Assembly: GCA_913057435.1 (NCBI GenBank)
Contig: CAJXNY010000044.1
Coordinates: 1-38,706, forward strand
From: an uncultured Oceanospirillaceae bacterium
GTDB taxonomy: Bacteria; Pseudomonadota; Gammaproteobacteria; Pseudomonadales; Balneatricaceae
Length of the DNA stretch: 38,706 bases
Reading direction: 5' to 3'
In this document: one piece after another, positions 9,232 through 18,863 of the stretch
Layout: each line of letters opens with the position of its first letter
Numbering within the stretch: the first letter of the stretch is position 1
Notes under the pieces: generated by a model
Database searches by the model: none
The model's input: only the letters and a program-made list of their open reading frames with translations
Told to the model about the DNA's origin: nothing
Program-made: the position numbers and the translations under genes

Positions 9232-9277
9232 GATCAAAAAACGACCACCTGATGTTTTTTTGATCTGCATCTATCAA
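9232..9277. repeat. Inverted repeats upstream of the 86-residue ORF
   Basis: GATCAAAAAAC (9232-9242) is mirrored by GTTTTTTTGATC (9254-9265). The second arm overlaps another dyad, TTGAT (9260-9264) with ATCAA (9273-9277). The halves resemble FNR half-sites but with wrong spacing (8 bases instead of 4). They could be an operator or a cruciform/hairpin. Confidence 0.5.
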
Positions 9278-9416
9278 ACGCCTGTTTCAACATTTTTAAA
9301 CCCCGACTGGGGGACTAGACTAAGCAGTAACAGGTAGCCAGCCTGTCACCTGTGGCAAGACAAAACGGGTGCAGTGCACCCCGGCACTGCGACGTACAGG
9401 CAAGGAGGGAATACCG

Positions 9417-9677
9417 ATGCTGACCTACACTGAATGTCTGGAAATGAGCGGCCTGAACCATGATGAAATCGCTGCCATTGTCGAGCATGAACATGTGGAT
9501 CCACTGAGTGCCGCGGCCATCGGCAATTATCTGCTGACCCATGACGGCGAACAGAAAATCCGCAAAATGATCCTTGACGATATCGAAGCCGCCGCCAGAC
9601 GCGGTGACAGCGCCCATGAACAGGAACTACTGCGGGTACTGGCCAACTTTATTCTTGAGCATCCGCAACACAGTTAA
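9417..9677 (+). CDS. Small acidic helical protein of unknown function
   Basis: This 86-residue ORF starts at ATG 9417 behind a near-ideal ribosome site (AAGGAGGG, 9402-9409), and an intrinsic terminator follows, so it is very probably a real single-gene unit. The protein is acidic and predicted mostly alpha-helical, with segments such as SGLNHDEIAAIVEHEHVDPL, AAAIGNYLL, IRKMILDDIEAA and ELLRVLANFILEHPQ. There is no cysteine cluster, signal peptide or membrane segment; one Cys (7) is present. I do not recognise a named family, though proteins of this look occur beside nitrogen-oxide genes. It is divergent from hcp and shares its control region, so anaerobic or NO-linked expression is plausible but unproven. 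Confidence 0.8.
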   Translation: MLTYTECLEMSGLNHDEIAAIVEHEHVDPLSAAAIGNYLLTHDGEQKIRKMILDDIEAAARRGDSAHEQELLRVLANFILEHPQHS

Positions 9678-9682
9678 GCGAC

Positions 9683-9716
9683 GGATTGCTGGAGCCATCC
9701 AGCAATCCTTTCTTTT
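9683..9716 (+). terminator. Intrinsic terminator after the 86-residue ORF
   Basis: GGATTGCTGG (9683-9692) and CCAGCAATCC (9699-9708) form a perfect 10-base stem with a 6-base loop, followed by TTTCTTTT. It isolates the small gene from the RIP-like gene downstream. Confidence 0.9.
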
Positions 9717-9868
9717 AATGTTTACCACAGCTGTCACTGCTTCAGCTCAACACAAGCTGTTACTACCACCCCCCCTACTTGCTCGACCTTCCCGAACCAG
9801 GCACCATCATATGCAGCGAAAAGGATAACCATCGCTTGCAGGAAGCCGTTGTCGTCGCTCAGCTGCAA

Positions 9869-9893
9869 GCATTTATGTTATTAAATGCATACA
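9869..9893 (+). promoter_or_regulatory. Palindrome and hcp-shared 12-base word in the leader of the RIP-like gene
   Basis: GCATTTA (9869-9875) and TAAATGC (9882-9888) form a dyad 16-35 bases before the ATG at 9904. The right arm extends into TAAATGCATACA (9882-9893). The same 12 bases occur on the minus strand of the NsrR-like site of hcp (9066-9055). It may be a regulator site shared with hcp, or a hairpin affecting translation. Binding by NsrR is a guess, because the spacing of the two halves does not fit its consensus. Confidence 0.4.
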
Positions 9894-9903
9894 GGAAGGA
9901 CCC

Positions 9904-10671
9904 ATGAAGAAAACACTAAACGCACGCACTCTGTTACCCGCGCTAACCCTGCTGATCTCACTGCCAGGCTGTGCCGCTCAGGTCTGTGATTACCAGTTCC
10001 AGACTGATGACAGCAAAGCCTATGACACTGCCGGACTGCCCGCGTTTCTGGAGAGTGAAATACGCAGCCGTTTGAACCGGGTGGACAACACCTTCGACGT
10101 TCACCTGCTGCGTCAGTGCAACAATGACGGCAAAACAACCCGCGACCGCTTCAGCCTCGGCATGGAAACCGACTCCCTGTACATCAAGACCATCAACGGC
10201 GAGAAACTGGCCGATGATGTGGTCAAGTACACCGATGCTCCGCTCACCATCAGCAAAGCGTCTTATAGCCAGGCATACAGCAACGCCCTGAAATTCAATG
10301 CCCTGGACAAAGAACAAAAACAGCTGACACTGAAAATGTTTGCCTTTGTCATAGCCGAGTCCGCTCGCTTCAGCGATGTCGAAAAAGCCACCTATACCGC
10401 TTTCACCCGCGACTGTAGCTATCAGTGGAATGACTACTCCAACCTGCTGCGCCACTGGAAAACCATGTCGATCTTTGCCAACACCCGTGGCATCGCCCGT
10501 GGCCCGCAGTATATTGGCGGCACCCGCGCCTTTCTGATCGCACCCGTCACCAATGATATGCGGTTACAGTTTAACGATGCGGTCAGTAATGGCTGGGAAG
10601 TCACCCGTTATAACTATGACCAGCGCCAGACTGACAAACCCGTCAGCATCGGCCTGGCCAGCTGTAACTAA
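9904..10671 (+). CDS. Exported ribosome-inactivating-protein (rRNA N-glycosidase) family protein, ricin/Shiga toxin A-like
   Basis: The 255-residue protein starts at ATG 9904 after AGGAAGGA. Residues 1-22 form an export signal (two Lys, hydrophobic run) ending in LPGC with Cys23, a lipobox-like motif; CAA before Gln26 would alternatively suit signal peptidase I. The rest follows the RIP fold in order. YQFQT (30-34) is followed by Y40, then F48 and IRSRL (53-57), like the YxxFIxxxRxxL helix of ricin. FSLGMETDSLYIKTING (83-99) places Y93 where ricin has Tyr80. Y121 or Y125 stands for Tyr123. AESARF (151-156) gives E152 and R155, matching Glu177/Arg180 of the catalytic EAAR helix. QWNDYSNLL (174-182) resembles Shiga toxin NWGRISNVL, with W175. 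RIPs remove one adenine from the sarcin-ricin loop of large-subunit rRNA. Four cysteines besides Cys23 (28, 72, 171, 254) could form disulfides. No B subunit or immunity gene is adjacent. Target and activity are inferred from motifs only. Confidence 0.7.
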   Translation: MKKTLNARTLLPALTLLISLPGCAAQVCDYQFQTDDSKAYDTAGLPAFLESEIRSRLNRVDNTFDVHLLRQCNNDGKTTRDRFSLGMETDSLYIKTINGEKLADDVVKYTDAPLTISKASYSQAYSNALKFNALDKEQKQLTLKMFAFVIAESARFSDVEKATYTAFTRDCSYQWNDYSNLLRHWKTMSIFANTRGIARGPQYIGGTRAFLIAPVTNDMRLQFNDAVSNGWEVTRYNYDQRQTDKPVSIGLASCN

Positions 10672-11567
10672 GCCCCAACCAGTACCGCCTCTGCTGGCTC
10701 ATCCAGATAAGCCAGCAGACGGCGGGCATTGGCATTCGCGGCCACATTGGCAGGCCAGAGTGCATAGAGCGGCATAGTCTGTACCGACCACTCTGGCAGC
10801 AGCTCAACCAGCTGCCCCGCCGCCAGCGCATCCTCTACCAGAAAGTCCGGCGGAGTCGCCACACCCAGCCCTTGTATACAAAACTGCGTCATCAGCTCCA
10901 CACTGTTCACCGTCGTCTGCGCGGCAAAGCGGATATCCACAGCCTGCCCTTGCGGCCCAACCAGGGTGCGCCGATCTGCTAACATCGCCAGCCGTATCCA
11001 GGGATGTTCATCCAGCTGTGCAGGCGTCTGCGGAACTGCCTTGCCTGCCAGATATTCAGGCGCACACACCAGCGTACGTGCGACATGGCCGATACGTCGG
11101 GTCTTCAACCCACTGTCCTCCAGCCCTCCAGCCCGAATCGCCAGATCAATGCCCTGCTCAATCAGATTCTGCCGCTCATCGGTGCACAGCACATTCAGCT
11201 CCACCTGTGGATAACGTTTAATAAACCCGGCAAGCTGCATCGCCAGTGGCGAACGCGACAGTGCCGACGGCAGCGTAATCGTCAGCTTGCCACTGGGCTC
11301 TGTACTATCCGCCGACACCTCACTCAGCCCCTGCTGCGCCGCCGCCAGCATCTGCTGAGTATGCTGATACAGCACCTGGCCTTCGTGGGTTAGCGATAAT
11401 TTACGGGTTGAACGGTAGATCAACGCGGTCCCAATCTGTTTTTCCAGCTGACTGACGTGATAACTGACCACCGATGGCGACAGCCCCAGCGCTCTGGCCG
11501 CGCCCCGAAACGAACCCTGACGCACGGTTTCAGCAAAAATAGCCATGGCTCTCAATTCATCAATCAT
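10668..11567 (-). CDS. LysR-family transcriptional regulator
   Basis: The 299-residue protein has a winged helix-turn-helix at residues 1-60 (AIFAETVRQGSFRGAARALG, LSPSVVSYHVSQLEKQIG, TRKLSLTHEG) and a substrate-binding effector domain (about 90-295), the standard LysR length and layout. Unusually for LysR, the first helix is preceded by MIDELRAM, as in the AaeR/DsdC-like branch. It is divergent from a LysE-type exporter, with 153 bases between them that hold two dyads, so it most likely controls that exporter and itself. Its end overlaps the end of the convergent RIP-like gene by 3 bases (10668-10671 region). The effector is unknown. Confidence 0.93.
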   Translation of the reverse strand: MIDELRAMAIFAETVRQGSFRGAARALGLSPSVVSYHVSQLEKQIGTALIYRSTRKLSLTHEGQVLYQHTQQMLAAAQQGLSEVSADSTEPSGKLTITLPSALSRSPLAMQLAGFIKRYPQVELNVLCTDERQNLIEQGIDLAIRAGGLEDSGLKTRRIGHVARTLVCAPEYLAGKAVPQTPAQLDEHPWIRLAMLADRRTLVGPQGQAVDIRFAAQTTVNSVELMTQFCIQGLGVATPPDFLVEDALAAGQLVELLPEWSVQTMPLYALWPANVAANANARRLLAYLDEPAEAVLVGA

Positions 11568-11593
11568 CTGACCCTGCCGGATTTTTCAAGACC

Positions 11594-11630
11594 GCTGATA
11601 CTGCATCAGCTGATCGAACAATGAATTCGA
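11594..11630. promoter_or_regulatory. Candidate LysR operator dyads
   Basis: GCTGAT-ACTGC-ATCAGC (11594-11610) contains the LysR-type T-N11-A core (TGATACTGCATCA). A second dyad, TCGAA (11614-11618) with TTCGA (11626-11630), follows at once. They lie 27-63 bases upstream of the LysR start and about 90-130 bases before the exporter, as expected for recognition and activation sites. Confidence 0.5.
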
Positions 11631-11720
11631 ATAACAGCAGCTAATCAATCAATGTACAAGCCCTTACACTGCAGCTCTGTTCCGTCATATACGACCAACA
11701 CCCGGCATCTGGAGCCTATC

Positions 11721-12329
11721 ATGTCCCTTTCCACCACAACTTTGCTGGCCATGTGTCTATTTGCACTGTCCATGTCGATCTCCCCTGGCCCGGTCAATAT
11801 GATCGCCCTCAGCAACGGCGTAAACCACGGCCTGCGTAAAGCCATGCCGTTCGTTTCCGGTGCGACCCTGGGCTTCACCGGCTTACTGTTACTGGTCGGC
11901 CTTGGTCTGGGCAACCTCGCGCAGCAGTTCCCACAGGTAATGCAACTGCTCGGCGTAGCCGGTGCCGCGTTCATCTGCTACATCGGCTACCAGATCACCC
12001 GCTCCGACAGCACCCTGGAACACCGCCAGGATGATTCCTCCACCTTCCTGCACGGTGCTCTGCTGCAATGGCTCAACCCCAAAGCCTGGATCGCCTGTCT
12101 GTCTGGCGTCACCGCCTTCAACCTCGGCCAGCTCGACCAGCTGCTGATATTCAGCGCACTGTACTTCAGCATCTGCTACGCCTCCGTCACCTGCTGGGCA
12201 CTGGCTGGGGATAAAATCAGCCAGCTGTTATCCACAGTAGAAAACCGCCGCTGGTTCAACCGCATAATGGGTGGGGTGTTGATAACTGTCGGTGGGTATC
12301 TGGGAGTGATGCTGGTGAGTGGAGCCTGA
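11721..12329 (+). CDS. LysE/RhtB-family exporter, divergent from the LysR regulator
   Basis: The 202-residue inner-membrane protein shows the LysE family signatures: SISPGPVNMIALSNGVNHG near the N-terminus, GAAFICYIGYQI around 85-95, LLQWLNPKAWIACLSGVTAF around 112-130, and about six hydrophobic segments. It is expected to export an amino acid or related compound. The start at 11721 is preferred (GGAG 8 bases before it); an open frame from 11652 would add 23 polar residues before the first membrane helix. It is only distantly similar to the LysE-type protein at 1198-1830, so they are not a recent duplication. The LysR gene upstream is the likely regulator. Confidence 0.9.
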   Translation: MSLSTTTLLAMCLFALSMSISPGPVNMIALSNGVNHGLRKAMPFVSGATLGFTGLLLLVGLGLGNLAQQFPQVMQLLGVAGAAFICYIGYQITRSDSTLEHRQDDSSTFLHGALLQWLNPKAWIACLSGVTAFNLGQLDQLLIFSALYFSICYASVTCWALAGDKISQLLSTVENRRWFNRIMGGVLITVGGYLGVMLVSGA

Positions 12330-12425
12330 TGAATCTGTGACGCCAGCGCACCTGTGGGACCGATGTCCCCACCGGGAAGCTCTGGCTCTGGATAGACTGA
12401 CATCCATGTAGTCTGATTCGGCTAT

Positions 12426-12455
12426 GTATTACCACGCGGAGCGTGCGAACGAGAG
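12426..12455. repeat. Degenerate intergenic repeat with CACGC-GGA-GCGTG hairpin
   Basis: ACCACGCGGAGCGTGCGAAC lies within this stretch and contains the dyad CACGC/GCGTG with a GGA loop, followed by GAGAG. It resembles the short extragenic repeat found widely in gammaproteobacteria, in which the flanks also pair (GTTCCCACGC...GCGTGGGAAC). Here the outer flanks no longer match, so the copy looks decayed. Recognition is from memory. Confidence 0.4.
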
Positions 12456-12485
12456 AAAGTAATTTTTTAAAATGGTCAGAAACAC

Positions 12486-12513
12486 AAAACCCGCTCAATG
12501 AGCGGGTTTTCTC
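12486..12513. terminator. Bidirectional terminator between the LysE-type gene and gltD
   Basis: AAAACCCGCTC and GAGCGGGTTTT form an 11-base stem around AAT (12486-12510). It ends in T4 on the plus strand (TTTTCTC) and has T4 on the minus strand. It lies 21 bases after the end of gltD on the minus strand, so it can stop both gltD and the exporter transcripts. Confidence 0.85.
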
Positions 12514-12533
12514 AGTTCAGAAGTATCTAAAAA

Positions 12534-14006
<1,473 letters not shown>

Positions 14007-14041
14007 TCACCCGATGGGCGCGCACGCCCATCACCCTGCGA

Positions 14042-17000
14042 TTACTCGGTCTGATCGCGCATGTTGCCGAGCAGCGCATTGAGGCCGGCAGCTTTGGGTT
14101 TGACCAGCCAGAACCGGCCAATGTAATCATCGAGGTTATCGATAATTTCCTGACCCCAGGCACTGCCTGTTTCCTTGGTGAACTCAATGATTACGGTGCG
14201 CAGGTGGTTTTTGTAGATCTCCATCTGCTCGGTATGGATACGGTGGATATCCACCAGCTCGTGGTTGTACTTATCCACAAAGCTATTTTCCAGATCCAGC
14301 ACGTAGGCGAAACCACCGGTCATACCGGCACCGAAGTTGTAGCCAGTCGGGCCGAGAACCGTCACCAGACCACCGGTCATGTATTCACAGCAGTGATCGC
14401 CTGCGCCTTCAACTACGGCGTGAACGCCGGAGTTACGCACCGCGAAACGCTCACCGGCACGGCCTGCTGCGAACAGCTTGCCGCCGGTAGCGCCATACAG
14501 ACAGGTGTTACCCATGATGGAGGTTTCATGGGAGCTGTAGGTGGCTTCTTTAAACGGAGACAGCACGACTTTACCGCCTGCCATGCCTTTACCGACGTAG
14601 TCGTTGGCATCGCCTTCGACGTACAGATTCTGACCACCGGCGTTCCACACACCCAGTGACTGACCGGCGTGGCCTTTAAAGCGGAAGGTGATCGGCGCAT
14701 CGGCCATGCCACTGTTACCGTGAGCTTTGGCAATGGCTCCAGAGGTGCGGGCACCAGCAGAACGGTCACAGTTGGTGATGTTCAGTTCGTACTCACCACC
14801 AGTTTTGTCAGCAATTGCCTGTTCGGCCAGTGCCAGCATCTGGTTGTTCAGTTCAGCCAGATCGTATGGGGTGTTACGTTCCACTTCACAGGTCTGTGGC
14901 ATCTCAGCGGGTACACCACCGTCAGAGATCAGTGGCAACAGGTTCAGGTTGTTCTGCTTCGGCGTTTTACCTTCCAGTACTTCCAGCAGGTCCACCCGAC
15001 CCACCAGTTCCTGCAGGGTACGAATGCCCAGCTCAGCCATCCACTGACGCGTCTCTTCAGCGACAAAGCGGAAGAAGTTTTTCACCATCTCTACGGTGCC
15101 GCGGAAGAACTCATCACGCAGGCCCTGATGCTGAGTAGCAACACCGGTGGCACAGTTGTTCAGGTGACAGATACGCAGGTATTTACAGCCCAGTGCGACC
15201 ATTGGCATGGTGCCGAAGCCGAAGCTTTCAGCGCCCAGGATCGCGCATTTAATCACATCCAGACCGGTTTTCAGGCCGCCATCTGTCTGCAGACGAATCT
15301 TGCCGCGCAGATGGTTGCCACGCAGTGACTGATGTGCATCCGCCAGACCCAGTTCCCATGGGGAGCCCGCATGGTGGATGGAGGTCAGCGGTGATGCCGC
15401 CGTACCGCCGTCGTAACCGGAAATGGTGATCAGATCCGCATAGGCTTTGGCCACGCCACAGGCGATGGTGCCAACACCCGGACGGGATACCAGTTTGACC
15501 GACACCAGACCTTCAGGGTTAACCTGTTTGAGGTCAAAAATCAGCTGCGCCAGATCCTCGATAGAGTAGATATCGTGGTGCGGCGGTGGCGAGATCAGCG
15601 TCACACCCGGTACGGCGTAACGTAGACGGGCGATCAGTTCGTTGACCTTACCGCCCGGCAGCTGGCCACCCTCACCGGGTTTCGCACCCTGGGCAACTTT
15701 GATCTGCATGACTTCGGCGTTCACCAGATATTCTGGCGTTACACCAAAGCGGCCCGAGGCCACCTGTTTGATCTTGGAACGCTTCATGGTGCCGTGACGG
15801 GCAGGGTCTTCACCACCCTCACCGGAGTTGGAGCGACCGCCCAGCTCGTTCATGGCCACGGCCAGTGCTTCATGCGCCTCGGGTGACAATGCACCGAGCG
15901 ACATGGCAGCGGAGTCGAAACGTTTGAGAATTTCAGACGCCGGTTCCACATCATCCAGCTTGATTGCGGTCTGGTCTTTACGCAGGCCCAGCAGATCACG
16001 GAGGGTCGCTACGCCGCGCTGGTTAACCAGGTCAGCATATTCCTGGTACGCCGTTGGGTTACCGGTGCGTACCGCTTCATGAATGGTCCGTACCACATCC
16101 GGGTTGTAGGCGTGGTATTCACCGTCGTGCATGTATTTGAGCAGGCCGCCCTGCTGAATTGGCTTGCGCGCAATCCAGGCTTCTTTGGCCAGCAGGCTCT
16201 GCTCATGCTGGAAGTCTTCGAACCGGGCACCTTCAATACGGCTAGGGACGCCGCTGAAACACAGGTCAACCACTTCAGATGACAGACCGATCGCTTCAAA
16301 CAGTTGCGCACCACGGTACGAGGCAATGGTGGAGATACCCATCTTGGACAGGATCTTCATCAGGCCTTTGTTAATGCCTTTACGGTAATTTTCGTGGCTG
16401 TCCAGCGGATCCATGACCAGTTCACCTGCCGCACAGAGATCGTTCAGCACACGGTAAACCAGATACGGGAATACTGCAGTGGCACCGAAGCCAAACAGCA
16501 CCGCAAAGTGGTGCGGGTCACGGACGGTCCCGGACTCAACCACGATGTTGGTATCACAACGCAGACCCTTGTCGACCAGGCGATGATGCACCGCACCGGT
16601 TGCCATGGACGCATGTACCGGCAGTTTGCCTTGTTCGATGCTGGCATCCGACAGGATCAGGATGACTTTGCCATCGCGAACGGCGTCTTCAGCCTGATCT
16701 GTGATCGACTCGAGCGCCGCTTTCAGGCTGGTCTGTTCCGGGTCGTAGTTCAGGTTGATGGTGGCAACATCGAAGCCGTCTTCTTTGTTGTCACGCAAAC
16801 GGCGGAACTTGGACGCCGACAGTACCGGCGTGGTCAGAATCACCCGGCGGGCGTGTTCTGGCGTCTCTTCGAAGACGTTACGCTCAGCACCCAGGCAGGT
16901 TTCCAGCGACATCACGATCGCTTCACGCAGCGGGTCGATTGGCGGATTGGTTACCTGAGCAAACTGCTGGCGGAAGTAATCGTATGGCGAACGAATACGG

Positions 17001-18499
17001 GACGACAGCACAGCCATCGGCTTGTCGTCACCCATGGAACCAACAGCTTCCATGCCAGACTCACCGAGTGGGCGGATGATCTGGTCACGTTCTTCGAACG
17101 TTACCTGGAACATCTTCATGTGAGTCTTCACCTCGTCCGCGCTCATGTCGCGGAACGATTGTGACTCTTCGTTCAGGTTCATGGTCTGCTCAAGGCGCAG
17201 ACCATTTTCCTTCAGCCATTTTTTGTACGGCTGCGCTTTTTTCAGGCGGTTATCCACATCCTGAGTATGCAGCACGTCACCGGTTTCGGTATCGATCGCC
17301 AGGATCTGACCTGGACCCACCCGGCCCTGAGCGACAATGTCTTCCGGTTTGTAATCAAATACGCCGATCTCGGAGGCGGTACAGATCATACCGTCAGCCG
17401 TCATTACCCAGCGTGATGGACGCAGGCCATTACGGTCCAGCATACAGACGGCATAACGACCGTCGGTCATCACCATTCCGGCCGGGCCATCCCACGGCTC
17501 CATGTGCATGGAGTTGTATTCGTAGAAGGCACGCAGCTCGGCGTCCATGGTATCTACGTTCTGCCAGGCAGGCGGTACGATCATACGTACAGCGCGGTAG
17601 ATATCCATGCCACCGACCAGCAGGAACTCGAGCATGTTATCCATGGACGAGGAGTCAGAACCGGTGGTGTTGACGATCGGCTGCAGCTCGCTGACATTCG
17701 GCAGCGCCGCAGTCTCGAACTTGCTGGCCCGGGCTTTGGCCCAGCTACGGTTACCATCAATAGTATTGATTTCGCCGTTATGTGCCAGGAAACGGAACGG
17801 CTGAGCCAGTGGCCAGCGTGGTGCCGTGTTGGTGGAGAAACGCTGGTGATAAGTCACAACAGCGGTTTCCAGCGCCGGGTCAGCCAGGTCTTTAAAGAAC
17901 ACTGGCAGATCGACCGGCATGGTCAGACCCTTGTAGGAAATAACCCGGTCAGACAGGCTACAGATGTAAAAATCCGGGTCTGCAGACAGGGCAATTTCCA
18001 TCTTGCGACGGGCCACGAACAGGCTGATGGCGAACTCACGCGCATCTTTGCTATTCGCATCAATAAACACCTGCTCGATCTGCGGCAGGGCATCTTTGGC
18101 GATTGGACCCAGGCAGCTTTCGTCAGTTGGTACTACACGCCAACCCACGGATTTCATACCCTGAGCCGAGATTTCCGCATCTATACGTGTACGGGCCGCC
18201 TGGGCATGCTCCTCGTCCTGTGACAGGAACACCATACCCACGGCGTATTGTTCGCTCAGCTCGACGCCCAGTGTGTCGCGGGCAACGGCGCGCATGAAGC
18301 CATCTGGCTTCTGCATCAGCAGACCACAGCCATCGCCGGTCTTGCCGTCCGCCGCGATTCCCCCGCGGTGAGTCATGCAGGCCAGAGCCTCAATCGCTTT
18401 TTCCAGCAGACCGTGGCTGGCCTGGCCCTGCATATGGGCCATCAGGCCAAAGCCACAGTTGTCCTTAAATTCTCCAGGACGATACAGACCTGTAGTCAT
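14042..18499 (-). CDS. gltB: Glutamate synthase (NADPH) large subunit
   Basis: The 1485-residue protein has the full set of domains. The class II glutamine amidotransferase domain (15 to about 430) starts with Cys15 in DNCGFGL, which becomes the N-terminal nucleophile after removal of a 14-residue propeptide. Next come the central domain, the FMN/2-oxoglutarate synthase domain (about 790-1190) and the C-terminal beta-helix (GXGXXG repeats, about 1250-1450). The [3Fe-4S] ligands are Cys1105, Cys1111 and Cys1116 in [12 protein letters not shown]. Ammonia freed from glutamine is channelled to 2-oxoglutarate, giving two glutamates with GltD's electrons. It is first in the gltBD operon and is preceded by 364 bases of gene-free sequence. 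TATAAA (18527-18522) may be its -10 element. Confidence 0.98.
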   Translation of the reverse strand: MTTGLYRPGEFKDNCGFGLMAHMQGQASHGLLEKAIEALACMTHRGGIAADGKTGDGCGLLMQKPDGFMRAVARDTLGVELSEQYAVGMVFLSQDEEHAQAARTRIDAEISAQGMKSVGWRVVPTDESCLGPIAKDALPQIEQVFIDANSKDAREFAISLFVARRKMEIALSADPDFYICSLSDRVISYKGLTMPVDLPVFFKDLADPALETAVVTYHQRFSTNTAPRWPLAQPFRFLAHNGEINTIDGNRSWAKARASKFETAALPNVSELQPIVNTTGSDSSSMDNMLEFLLVGGMDIYRAVRMIVPPAWQNVDTMDAELRAFYEYNSMHMEPWDGPAGMVMTDGRYAVCMLDRNGLRPSRWVMTADGMICTASEIGVFDYKPEDIVAQGRVGPGQILAIDTETGDVLHTQDVDNRLKKAQPYKKWLKENGLRLEQTMNLNEESQSFRDMSADEVKTHMKMFQVTFEERDQIIRPLGESGMEAVGSMGDDKPMAVLSSRIRSPYDYFRQQFAQVTNPPIDPLREAIVMSLETCLGAERNVFEETPEHARRVILTTPVLSASKFRRLRDNKEDGFDVATINLNYDPEQTSLKAALESITDQAEDAVRDGKVILILSDASIEQGKLPVHASMATGAVHHRLVDKGLRCDTNIVVESGTVRDPHHFAVLFGFGATAVFPYLVYRVLNDLCAAGELVMDPLDSHENYRKGINKGLMKILSKMGISTIASYRGAQLFEAIGLSSEVVDLCFSGVPSRIEGARFEDFQHEQSLLAKEAWIARKPIQQGGLLKYMHDGEYHAYNPDVVRTIHEAVRTGNPTAYQEYADLVNQRGVATLRDLLGLRKDQTAIKLDDVEPASEILKRFDSAAMSLGALSPEAHEALAVAMNELGGRSNSGEGGEDPARHGTMKRSKIKQVASGRFGVTPEYLVNAEVMQIKVAQGAKPGEGGQLPGGKVNELIARLRYAVPGVTLISPPPHHDIYSIEDLAQLIFDLKQVNPEGLVSVKLVSRPGVGTIACGVAKAYADLITISGYDGGTAASPLTSIHHAGSPWELGLADAHQSLRGNHLRGKIRLQTDGGLKTGLDVIKCAILGAESFGFGTMPMVALGCKYLRICHLNNCATGVATQHQGLRDEFFRGTVEMVKNFFRFVAEETRQWMAELGIRTLQELVGRVDLLEVLEGKTPKQNNLNLLPLISDGGVPAEMPQTCEVERNTPYDLAELNNQMLALAEQAIADKTGGEYELNITNCDRSAGARTSGAIAKAHGNSGMADAPITFRFKGHAGQSLGVWNAGGQNLYVEGDANDYVGKGMAGGKVVLSPFKEATYSSHETSIMGNTCLYGATGGKLFAAGRAGERFAVRNSGVHAVVEGAGDHCCEYMTGGLVTVLGPTGYNFGAGMTGGFAYVLDLENSFVDKYNHELVDIHRIHTEQMEIYKNHLRTVIIEFTKETGSAWGQEIIDNLDDYIGRFWLVKPKAAGLNALLGNMRDQTE

Positions 18500-18863
18500 A
18501 AGCCAATCTCACTCACTTGTTGCTTTATAGTGGTATTTAACCCCTTATGGACGCCATCTTCGGGCATCTCCGCAAAAAGGGGGAAGACATCCTACATTAA
18601 ACCGCCGCCGAGGACAAATTTCATACAATAGTGGTAGTTTTATTTACCGTTTGTAACCACCAGCCTGAACCCCAAACTAATCATTAGAAAACAATATCTT
18701 ATACAAAGAAAAAGCATCAACAGTCGTTTAATTGACAGCAATTCGCGGGGCACAGGCCAGACAATAAAAGTCTGGCCAGGATCAGTATTCCACAAAGAAA
18801 AAAGCAAAAAAAAGGCCGCTCAGCTAAGAATAACTGACCGACCTCTGCTCTCACGCAAGAAAC
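18500..18863. other. Gene-free AT-rich leader of gltBD and tail of damX
   Basis: These 364 bases hold the damX terminator at the right end and presumably the gltB promoter at the left. Apart from a possible -10 (TATAAA on the minus strand near 18525), I see no clear operator, riboswitch or small ORF. Confidence 0.5.
18804..18843 (-). terminator. Intrinsic terminator after damX
   Basis: On the minus strand GGTCGGTCAG (18843-18834) pairs with CTGAGCGGCC (18823-18814), with one wobble and one mismatch, and is followed by an almost unbroken run of about nine T residues. It lies about 20 bases after the damX stop and ends the aroKB-damX operon. Confidence 0.75.

Larger units (their letters stand above)
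9025..9416. other. Divergent control region between hcp and the 86-residue ORF
   Basis: These 392 bases contain no gene but hold a dense set of regulatory-looking sequences: an NsrR-like site (9044-9066), a perfect FNR-type palindrome (9137-9150), a 34-base inverted repeat (9232-9265) with a further half (9260-9277), and CCCCGACTGGGG (9301-9312). The stretch can serve promoters in both directions. Confidence 0.7.

Noticed and set aside
9834-9870. GCTTGCAG and CTGCAAGC dyad upstream of the RIP-like gene
   Set aside because: The 21-base loop is long and no promoter spacing supports it; kept only as a note rather than as an operator.
10668-10671. Overlap of RIP-like and LysR genes as a sign that the RIP-like frame is spurious
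   Set aside because: The overlap is only the two convergent stop codons; the RIP-like frame has a good ribosome site, a signal peptide and ordered family motifs.
1198-12329. The two LysE-type exporters as a duplication
   Set aside because: They share only family-level motifs (SPG near the N-terminus, NPKxxxF/W) and differ elsewhere, so recent duplication is not supported.
18500-18863. Possible riboswitch or small RNA in the gltB leader
   Set aside because: No conserved aptamer-like pattern or strong paired structure other than the damX terminator was seen.
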